Source: Brachypterus glaber
Lineage: Eukaryota > Arthropoda > Insecta > Coleoptera > Kateretidae
Assembly: GCA_958510825.1 (NCBI GenBank)
Contig: OY294048.1
Span: forward strand, 21,221,589-21,285,588
Direction of reading: 5' to 3'
DNA: 64,000 nt
This document shows positions 38,701-50,700 of this stretch, in pieces; positions within the stretch are counted from its first letter, which is position 1, and every line of letters begins with the position of its first letter. A program made the translations under genes and the position numbers. The notes beneath the pieces are model-generated. The model saw nothing but the letters and a program-made list of their open reading frames with translations, was not told the origin of the DNA and searched no databases.

Positions 38701-41700
38701 ATCGTGAGTTCAAACCTCACTGGCACCGATTGCCTTTTTCAGTTAATTAATAATTAAAATTTAGCGAAGGCGTACTCCCTAGATATATTGGTTCGAAAGT
38801 CAATTAAAGCCGGTGGTTCCCTCTACTACTAGCCCACACAATTCCTGGACTTAGGGGATGCTTAATTAAGTAGAATAGTACGAGGTTAAAAATAAACATA
38901 AACTACATACATTACATATTTTGTTTTTTGTTTCCAGTTGTGGAGAGTCTGGGGGGTTTAACGTTGCACATGCCTAAAGAAAAAAGTCTGTAAGGTCCAA
39001 CTTTCCGTTTCCCAGAGCAAAAAGTTGAGCCTATTTTGTACAGTTATGTAATAAATTTAGTCCGATTTAATACACTTTTAAAATGTTTCTTTACCTTTTG
39101 ACTTACATTTATGGTAGAAATTTGTAATTTTTACTGTTTTAGGGGCAACTTTGGCGGATTTTCGGCACTGGTTAGAATTTTCTGATCATTTTGAAATTTG
39201 GCAATTAACTTTGTATGCTCAAAAGGAAAAAATTAACATTTTAAGACCTTTAAATCCATTACTTATACAAAAATTACCGGCTATTTTCAACGATTTTTTA
39301 TGGTTTTTACGTAATTGTACGAACTTTAGGGGACCTACTTGAAGAATTTTGACCACCCTCATATATTTTTAGGACTTTCTAGTAACACCTAAAAGAAAAT
39401 TTTAAGCCAGTAAAATACACTGCCCAGTAAAGAAGCTTTCCCATTTTTCACCACCGCGCGTAAAATGATTTTTTTATTATCAGATTCACTTTTAGCAACC
39501 TTAAAAATATACCAATTTTTACTAAAACTACCCCCCGCCTCTTAGGGGATGGAGTTAGAATTTTTTTACTATCAGATTTACTTTTAGCAACCTCAAAAAC
39601 CCCAATACACATATTTTCACGAAAACTACCCCCCGCCCCTCAGGGAGTGGAGTTAGAATTTTTTTATTATCAGATTCTCTTTCAGCAACCTTAAAAACCC
39701 CAATATACCAATTTTCACAAAAACTACCCCCGCCCATTTGGGGGAATTTTTTTATGTTCAGATTCACTTTCAGCAACCTCAAAAACCACAATACACCAAT
39801 TTTTACGAAAACTACCCCCCACCCCTCAGGGGGTGGATTTATAATTTTTTATTATCAGATTCACTTTCAGCAACCTCAAAAACCTCAATACCAGTTTTCA
39901 CGAAAACGACCCCCATCTCACAGGGGGTGAAATTGCAAAAAAATTAAAAAAATTATTCAGATTCATATTTGTCCACCGCAAAAACCCATATATACCAATT
40001 TTGACGAAAATATTGAAAATATTTTAAAATATTTACCCCCTCACCCCTTCAGTCAGCAACCTTAAAAACCCCTATATAGCAATTTTTAAAATGGGAAAGC
40101 AATAAGGTCCACCCTATTCTGGCATACTATGGATAATTATCCACATACTAGAAAAGTTAAGGTTGGTATTACTAGTAAAAGTATAATTAAGGTTAAAAAC
40201 TAACAGGCTTTACTAGTAATACCAACCGTTACTTTTCTAGTGCGTAATGCTGTAATCATATTGCTGTAGGTAATGTTTAACTGTAGGTAAGCCTTACCTT
40301 AATGGAATTTGATTTTAAATTTTGACAGGAACGTATCGGATCCGGAAATAAACCTAGTCTATTTATTAATTATTTGTAATACATATACATATAATTATGC
40401 TGTAAACTTATATTAGGTTTAATTCTTTTTTTTTTCTTTGATTAAAACTTCTTGTAATAAGAATTTATTCTTTAGATACAATAAAGTTATGTTATGTTAT
40501 GTTAAGCCTTACCTTAATCATTGTTGCAGCTCTATCAGCTTCTTCCTTGGGAACCCCAGTCTTCCTATAAAGATGTATTGCACTTCTAGCCGCTATTCTC
40601 CAATCGATCATACCACTCAACAGTTCTCTTTCTTTTTCCTTGCGTTGTTTGAAATTTTTGTAAGCTATCTGTATAATTTGAGCCGCTTCCTCGGAAATTT
40701 CCGGCGCAATTTCGGCCAAATCGAATATTTCTTCCAGGACGTTTGCCTCTTCAACTTCCCTGCTCTCTTAACAAAATATTACGATTTTTTTTCTAATTTC
40801 TAACTAACCTAGTTTAAGGCATATCCAGAAGCTCGAATAAGAACATAAAGCATAAGAATTCGTTGCCCATCAAGCCAATCACGGCATCGCATTTTTATGT
40901 TTTATGTTCTTATGCAACCTTCTGGATACGCCTTTAAACTAACTAGCACACCAAAATTTTGCATACCCTATTTTTGTCTCACGTTGTATAACTTTTGAAC
41001 GAATTCAGATATAAATTTTAAGTGTTATATTATATTTGACATTTTTTAGCTGATAAAATGTGGTTATACCTTTAAAATAAAATTAATCATCTAACAAAAA
41101 TTGTTGATATTTTTTAAAGAAATTTTCAAGAAAATTCCCATATTCAATACTATTTTACCCCCTCAAAGAATTAAAAGTAAAAAATAAATGGTCGAATAAA
41201 GAATTTTTTTTTAAAATTATCATACGACGCGATGTTTCACTTACACATTTTAAATTAAAAAAAAATTGAAGTTGATCAAACGTTGAGGGTGGATGACTTT
41301 TGGACCTCACTATATATTATGAACCGTTGCCAAAAGTCCAAATGATTACACAGCCACACAATTTTTTTTTCATGTCCCAGAGAGTAGACCAAGTTTTTTT
41401 TATATTTTTGGGGTCGCTGAAACCGAATTTGACCTCAGAATTGCTCCATCAGGTCACAATTTTTTTCTACCCAAAAAACATCTGAATTTAAGGAATTTTC
41501 TCTCTTTTTTAAGTGTAGAAAAAAGTTGTGACCTGATGGAGCAATTCTGAGGTCAGATTCAGTTTCAGCGACCCCGAAAATATAAAAATGCGTTAGTGTA
41601 GTCTCTGGCACATGAATTTTTTTTTGAGTTTTTTTTTTTGGTGGGCAGCTACCCAAAATAAAATTTCATGTGCCAAAGACTAAACCAACGCATTTTTATA

Positions 41701-44700
41701 TTTTCGGGGTCGCTGAAACCGAATCTGACCTCAGAATTGCTCCATCACGTCACAACTTTTTTCTAAATTTAAAAACTGTCAGTTTAAGGAATCTCGCACC
41801 CTTTTTTTAAGTGTATAAAAAAATTGTTACCTGATGTAGCAACTCTGAGGTCAGATTTGCTTTTAGCGACCCCAAAAATATAAAAATGCGTTGGTCTAGT
41901 CTCTGGCACATGAATTTTTTTTGTGTAGCTGTGTTATTTACCTGGCAACCAATAAAATTAATAAATTATTTTTAATTGACCGCATTTTTTATTGACAATA
42001 TTAACTTATTTGTCAGGTACCGTCTAGTGGGGTGAGTTCGGACGGTGTGGGTGACTTCGGACGCTTTTTCGCAAAATTCTCTGAACGTGTGCATAAGTGC
42101 CTATTCACAAGCTCGCATAAGAACATAAAACATAACAATGTGATGCCGTGATTGGCTTGATGGGCCGCCATGTATCTTGTAAGCCAATCACGGCATAGCA
42201 TTCTTATGTTTTATGTTCTTATGCAAGCTTCTGGATATGCCTTAAATTGTGGGATTATGTTCACAGGTTGTGGGGTTCAATTTCACAACTTGTGTACAAA
42301 GATCCACAAGTTGTGCAGACGGGATTTGGTTCAGAGAGTTTTGCAAAAAAGTGTCCGAAGTCTCCCACACCGTCCGAAGTCACTCCACTTGACGGTAGCT
42401 GTGTCAAACTAATTTTAAGCTAATATTTGAAGGGAATAACTTCGGGTAAATAGTAGAAAAAAAATTATACCACGTATGCTGTCTGTTATCGGCTGATTTT
42501 TGCTTCGACTTCTTCTGAGCAAAACAAAAAACTTCAGTCTTGAACACTAAAGGCATACTAAGGTGCATAATATACTATTATGTCAGTTCTAAATATTTAA
42601 TTTTATATACAGTACGTGGCTTGACTGTTAAGTTAATAATTAAATTAATTAAAACCTACACATCTTGGTCATCATTTAAAGCAATTTTCGTATTTTGTAT
42701 TGCTTTCGCCATATCTCATTATGACTTTTATTCCTACACTGAAAAAATGACCTGTGACAAAAAGTAAATTTACCTGGCGTAAGCATAATACTAACAAGCC
42801 GTGAAGATATGTAATGCTACACATTTCATTATATACTATTCACAGTAAATAGTATATTGCATTTCCCAAATAACTACTTAAAAAAAATAGTAGTAATAGT
42901 TAGTAAAAGTAATTTATTGACTAAGTCAAAGGGCTATTGACCGAAGTCCTTCTACCCGAAAACAATTTGAAAAAACCTATTTTTTTTTCTTTTTGCGAAA
43001 AAGGAAAAATTAAAAAAAAATGTTTTCAAAAAAAGTAAAAAAAATCAAAAATTATTAAATTTTCTTTTAATTTTCTTTTTTGCGAAAAACGAAAATTTTT
43101 CGAAAAATAATATTTAAAAAAATGCGAAAAACGAAAAAAGTTTGATATTTGTTTTTTTTTTGAAAATAATATATTTTTTTAATTTACCCCCCCCCCCCAT
43201 AACTTTTTTGTTTTTGGGGGAATTACTTTTAAAATTGGTTGAATTGATCCTTATTAAAAGGATTTTTTCCTGAAAAAGTTACGTTAATCGGAAGTTTAAC
43301 CCCCATAACTTTTTTGTTTTTGGGGAGATTACTTTTAAAAACAATAAGGATCTTTCCCTCATAGAACTTGATTTTTCCTAAAAATTTCAAGTCGATCGGA
43401 TAATTCGTTCTTGAGTAAACAAAAATCGTGACATCAGACGGACGAACAGACGCACGGGAAATTTTTCAAATCTAGCAGGACAAAAATAGCAAAACCAACT
43501 TTTAAATAAACGGATTAAAGTATTCCTACCTGAAAATTAGCTGTTTAAAGTTTAATAAAATGACTGAGAAAAGTCCTTGGATATTACATGTTTATATTTT
43601 TATAGAGCTTAAAGTCGGCATATAAGCAAGTAAAAAAAATATGTTTTTGTTGGCTGCATTAAGTGGTACAGTACGGATGTTTAAAAGTAATACTAAGTTT
43701 TGTGTTCAATACATTATTAAGATCAACGTATGTACTTTACCCCCCCTGTAACGCTATTTTCCTATACCATTAACATGGGCGTAACATTCCAAAAACCCTC
43801 CCCTGTTAACTTTTGAACGAGTGGATATACCACTTCAAATTTGGAACACGTAATTAAGACAAACTATCTGTTTAAATATATTGGATATTTGTTACTTTTA
43901 AAATGTGGGCAGGGGGCATAGGGGGTTCGTGTGATACATAATTTTAAAAGTAGTAAACTCTTTTTAACCATATATATTTTTTAAACAATTTGTTGAGGGT
44001 TTAAAATGGGGTTGAAAATCGTAATTTTCTTCAAGATTTCTTGAAAAAAAATTAAATAATTGTTGATAAATAACTCGATAAATAATTAATGTAATGTAAT
44101 GTAAATAACAAATTTAAACTAATTTTAAAGAATATAAATAAAAAAAATATAAAAAATCTTAAAAAATCTCATTTTTTAGCAAAAAAAAAAATGAAAAAAT
44201 CTATCTTTAAAAAAATGTTTAATGATTAAAAATATATGGTAGAATAGAAAGTGTTATTTGCTTTAAAATTAATTATCACACGATCCCCCTTTCCATTAAA
44301 AAAACATCTCCCCTGTGTTCCCGTGACCACATGTTTAAGGCTAAAATATCAAATATATAACAAAAGATAGTTTATCCAATACATACAGATAATAAGACAA
44401 TTACCAGCTTTATTTTAAATAGATAAACTCAATAATAACCCCCGCGTGGCTTTTACTTTGTTGAGTGGATAATTATTTATTTTACCCACTCAACTGTCAC
44501 TTGTCAAATTATTTTCTTGTAAATGTCATTAAATTTTTTAATAAAAATATGAATTCCTAAGCTTGGCTGATGCCTCGCAGGTTAATTTTCTCATGGGCAA
44601 TATCTTACTTTACCCACTAGTACCATAAATAACTATTAAATGGTCTTATAAGACAATGTCTTATTTAAGTCTTTTAAATTTGAAGTCGATATCTCAACTC

Positions 44701-47700
44701 GTTCAAAAGTTAAGAGGTGGGTGACTTTTGGACCTCACTGTATGTCCTAAAATAAAAACTCTAAATAAGCTGCTGATAAGGGAAACATATATTAAAAATC
44801 TAAAGCTTAAGGGGGCCAGTTTTGGGTGGTTAAATATTAAAAATTTCAATGAAATATTGTAAACTTAATTTTTAATTTTGACCAAAAATTCGTAATCGAC
44901 GATCCCAAAAACCCCTTTATACCGAATTTGAGTCGGCATGGTTCATGCCAAAATTCGCCATATGGACGCCGCCATTTTGAAATTTAAAATTTTAGGCAAC
45001 AATTCTTAATCTTATCCCCAGATACCGATTTTGGTTCGAATAGACCATAAAGTCGTCCACCATGCATGTTGGTGCCTCCATTTCGATTTTTTTATTATTG
45101 ACCAATTTCGATACCAAAATTCTTAATCTAAGACCACGAAAACTCCCTAACACCGATGTGAAACCTTAACTTTACTCATTTTAAAATCTAAATTTTGAAG
45201 CTAAAACATACACGTTTTCGTTCGACCACACACATAATAAAAGCATGTAAAAATAACATGCAATTTTATGCGCCCAAATTTAGTATGGTTTTATAGAGTT
45301 GTAAATAAGCTATCCTAGAGTTAAACATTTATTACCGAAATCAACATGAATCAAACTGTAGATCAAGCAAAATAAAATATTTTGATAAATTTGTAAAGTA
45401 AAATAGAAGTTAATATCAAAGTTAAAATAATTTCGTTGTATAGAACACAAAACTTAATATCACTTTTAAACTTCTGTGCTGTACCATTTGGACTTTGCAT
45501 TTGCAACTAAAACAGATTATTTTTTTCCTGCTTATTTGCCAACTAAGCTATATAAAAATATAAACATGTAATATCCAAGGGCTTTTTCCAGTCATTTTAT
45601 TAAACTTTAAACAGTTTAAACAGTTTATTTTCAGGTATATTTTAATCCGTTTATTTAAAAGTTGGTTTTGCTATTTTTGCCTAGCTAGATTTGTCGGCAG
45701 ACGGTGGATAGGAAGCTTTCGATTTAAAATGATTAAAATAAGGACCTACCAGCTGGTTTATATATGGAATTGGTTGTTATTTTAACGTCCATGTTCTTTT
45801 TAAATACATGCTGAATAACGCTCACAATTCTGTCGGCATCTTCAAATCCAATTCCAGTTTTCTCTAGTAACCTCACAGTGGTAATTCCAATTTCTGTTAT
45901 TGAATTCACAAGTCTTGAAGCAACTAAAAAGCATAAACTAATTTTATTATTAGGGGCTGTCCATATATTACGTAACGCGCCTAGGGGGGGGGTCAGAGAA
46001 ATTGTTACAGTTTGTGACAGGGGGGAGGGGGGGGGGGGTCTAGGTAAACGTTACGTAACGGAATTTAATAAATTTAATGTTTATTTCCTAAGCTTGGCAG
46101 GTGTATTTTTATTTCAACATAAATTACTATTTAGTGGCCCATAATTCCCTTTTTCACACAAAAATTGACGAAATTATGCATATTTAAATAATATTGTAAT
46201 CAGTAAAAAAACTGTTGACATTGATATTAAAAAAAATCTTACGGCCCTGTTCTTGCGTGACCTTGCCGATGAATCATCGGCGATGATACATTTTCGCGCG
46301 GAATGTGTACTCACAGAACACCAATGTGTGTACTATTTTGTGTACCTGTGCATAATTAATATACGTGTTATATGTGACACTTAATGTAAAAAGAGGTACC
46401 TAGTATTTTTCCCTGTGTGATATTGATTATGAATATTTTTTTAAAGGGGGGGGGGGGGAGTGTCAATTTTTTTAAAAAATTGCGTTACGTAATATATGAA
46501 CAGCCCCTTATTTAGCCATTCTTTTTATACCGGGCTTAAGATATTTGTGTCAAGTGTATAAATCATGCCATGCGAACTCCACCTATAAATATTAAATAGC
46601 GTTATTGTTGGGCTACACATCCAGTCGATCTTATCAGAGGGCACTATAGGTATACATTATATATATATATACATAAAAAGATTTTAGACGGCCCACCCTG
46701 TATATATATTTTTTTTTTTGATAGTCAAGTTATTATTGTTCCATCAGTATTTTTTATGGTTTTTCTTTCTAAAATCATCAAATAATTCAGTAATGATTAC
46801 ATTGTGGTCCAGCGAGCTATTAGGAGCAGTGCTGGAATTCAGTCATAACAGTTTTATAGAAATATGAAAAAAAAAACAAGAAGTGCAATACAACTTATAT
46901 ATTACACAGCAGAAAATAGGTAAATAAAATAGAACAAATTATAAAAATTTCAAAATAAAAAGCAAGAAAAGAATTAAAACAATACAACATAAAAAAAATT
47001 ACAAAACATCATCCAGCATAGAACGGCAAAGATCGTGGTTTTTAGTTTTTTTTTGTATTTTATATGTTATGCATATTAAAAAAAAACATCTAAAAATATA
47101 AAAAAAAAAAACTAAAAACCATTAAAAAACCTATAAAAACAAAAAACAATCTAAAAATATTCTTAGAACTTAAAGTTTTTATCTTCAAACAATAATGGCC
47201 ATTTTCTTTAGTTCATTTAACTTTTTTTTGGTTATTAACACCAGTTGCAAAAGAATCGTTGTATTGGTTTGCTATAGGTCGCAATATATACAGTGGGACT
47301 GCATTTTTTTATAGGGCCATTCAGGCCTATTCACATGTACCATTGAGATTGAAATTTGTGGCAATATTGACGAAAATTGCAAGGTCATTTACGTCAACTG
47401 TATTAAAACTGCATGGTATTGTAATTTTTGTCAATATTGAATAGATTTCAATGGTACATGTGAATAGACCTGATTTACAGCTTATAAACTGCAAAGAAAA
47501 AATAATTTAAACAAAGGTACCTATAAATTTTATATTTTCAAAAATATTAATTTAAATTACATAAACGCGTTTCAAATATTTGCAGGGACGTACCTAAGGG
47601 GGAACCTTCCCCATCCCCTCTTAAAAACTTGGGAAATCTGGGTTATGTTTTAAAAGTTGTATAGGTTTTGGTCTATTTTTTATGCCGTTGTAAATAAAAT

Positions 47701-50700
47701 TCTACTAATTGTGGTTAAACTATGGTATGGAAAAACTTCTCAATACCCCCCTATGTCCGAGTATCAACACTACAACAATATTTTATTGCAACAATGCCAT
47801 GGCATTTCATTCCAAACTTAGTTGGTAATCAGCTCTGTAAAATACCAACATAGCTGGGAAGTATAATTTACAACTAATTTCCAACTTGAGAATACCAACA
47901 CTGCAAATATTCAGCGCAAACGTTGCAACATGTAAATAAAGTATGGGGGAAGTCGGGGTTAACTGGGCCGCTTTTTTTCATATCGAGTTTTTGAAAAACC
48001 TGTAAACAATTTTCAAATATTTTAATAGCAAAAGGTAGATTAATACTATAGTTAGAACATATTAATACTTCAGACAAATATTATTTATATAAAAAAAGTT
48101 ATTAACGATAAATCAGTTAACCCCGCTGGATCAGTTAACCCCATAGGACAGGGTTAACTGGACCACTACTCAGGGTTAACTGGTCCACTAACAAAAATGT
48201 ATTGTATTGTAATTATTGTGAATAAAAACGATTTGAAATCAAATAAAATTTAATTCTAACATAAAAATAGACAACATAATATGTTAAATATTAGATATAT
48301 CTGAGGGTTAACTGGTCCGGGGTTAACTGGATATGGCCCAGTTAACCCTGAACTAGTTAATATTGACATAAGTGGTCCAGTTAACCCCGAACCAGTTAAC
48401 CCTGAGTGACACCACTGAATAAAATCATAAAATTTTGGTCCTCAACAAGCTACTTGATAGCTTTACGACCATGTTTTTTTAAATTTATCCTACATATTGT
48501 TAATGTATTAATAAATAGTTACGTAGATTATATAAAACTATACATGTAATTTTTGTATCTTGTTTATTAATAATAAATAAATAAAATAAAAAATAAATAA
48601 ATAAATAATAAAAAAGTATTAATTAAAAAATAAAAGTTAAGGTAAATACCCACTTTTCATCGAAAAAAAAAATAACTTTCTTTACTACAACTTGTACGTG
48701 CACAAGCAACAAACTCGGTTAAAAAGTGGACAAAAAGTCTAATATCAATTGATACTTAGACTTTTTGTCCACTTTTTTTACCTATTTTGTTGCTTGGGTG
48801 GACAACACGGTCCGTCATATACTTTAAAGAATACTACTAACTAAATATCACTAGAATTTGCCCTAAGGCGCCAATACTAATAAAAAAAGTTGATAAAATC
48901 CAGGTGGACCAGTTAAACCTGTGGCCCAGTTAACCCCAACTTCCCCTACTAAATCTTCTAAAATATATCAAAATAATCTTACCTCTAGCGTTTTCTCTAG
49001 TAAGCATCAATGCATCCAAATAATCAGCAATAAATGTGTAAATATCTTCAGATTGGCTTCTGAGGACCTTAACAGTATTGTTTTCTTTTAATATTTTAAT
49101 GAAAATCGGTTATAAAAAAAAATCAACTTTCTCGACTTTACCAGTAACTGCCATGTCAAAATTTGAGAGGTGATTTTACATCCAAAAATGAAAAAAGGCT
49201 CTATAAAAGTTGGTCCGGAAATAAGCCCTAAGGGAGCTACGGCCCTGCGAAGATGACATACTGAATGGGGAAAAAAGCATCAATAAAATTTTAATGCTGC
49301 AGGGTGATTCTTCATTTAAAACTGAGCAAAAAGGTATGCTTCACCAAAACACCTAAATTTAATATTAAAGGAGTAATAGCCTTTTAAAAAGTAACGTTTT
49401 TGGTGGCACAAAATGTTACTTCCTTTTAATTGCATTTTTTTTTTGAAAACGGTTACTCCTACAGTGTGACATTAAATGACATTTTTATGTACTTTTACTC
49501 AAGGAATCCATATTTTTTACAAAAAATCCAAAAAAAGGACAAATAAAAAATTTTGGGGCAAAATGTGTTAAGTTTAATACATTTTTCCGTCTGGGGGCGC
49601 CTATGGATAAATTCAAAAAAATAAGTCAACATAAACTTATTGCTCTTATTAATACTAGTATACATGCAAAAGCTCGTCGCTCTAGCTTAAAGGGTACCAG
49701 ATTTATTAATTAACCTTATTTTTGTTACAATTTTAAAGTGGCGTAGCTCCCTTAGGGCTCATTTGCGGACCAACCTTTATAGGAACTTTTTTTTATATTT
49801 TTCGATGCAGAATCACTTCTTAAATTTTGGCATGCCAGTTATTGATCACCCTGTATGTATAGGTAATATACATTGTACAGGGTGGGACAAAAAAAACCGG
49901 CTACTTTTTAAACCGTTATAACTTAGGGAACGTTCAAGTATTACGTAACGCAAATTGTACCAAAATTCATACACTTCATACCCCGGTTCTCGCGTTATAA
50001 AACATTATAGATATTTCATATTTTGGCTACCCCCCCTAACACACCCCCTATTAAGGGGGGTTAGCCAAAATATGAAATCTCTACAGCCTTGAATAACGCG
50101 AGAACCGAGGTATGAAGTGAATGAATTTTGCTAAAATTTGCGTTACGTAATACTTGAACGTTCCCTTATAAAAAATAATGAAAATTATAATAAGTGGATA
50201 GCAAAGGCCCGTAGGACACTTCGGGTGGGGCCCGTAAAAAATTAATTAGGAGAGCCCGCATTAAAATAAATTAGAAGGGATCGTTTTAATTTTAGAGAAG
50301 AGGCAAGCTTAAAAAAATAAAAGAACTCTTTGATTTTCCATCAGGGGCTCGTAAAAATTAATCCTGATAACACACTTCATCCTAAGAAGGTTTTTTAATC
50401 GTTCCCTTGAAAAGGTTCTTAGCATAATGCTGTAAACATGCTAAGCATGTTCTTAAAAGGTGCACTGCTGTAGTAGCATAAGTGCTTCTACTCTAAACAT
50501 TTTTAGCATGATTAGAGTATTTTGCTAAGAATATTCCCAATACATATTCTTAAAATATTCTAATGGGAATATTTTTAGAATAATGCTATAGTGCACAGGC
50601 TAAGCATGATTAGAGTATTTTGCTAAGAATATGCTCAAATACATATTCTTAAAATATTCTAATGGGAATGTTTTTAGAATAGTAATATGGCGTTATATTA

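Noticed and set aside
40438..40803. Plus-strand 121-residue frame
   Set aside because: Antisense of exon 4 of the RIIa/IQ gene, which has splice signals and domain support.
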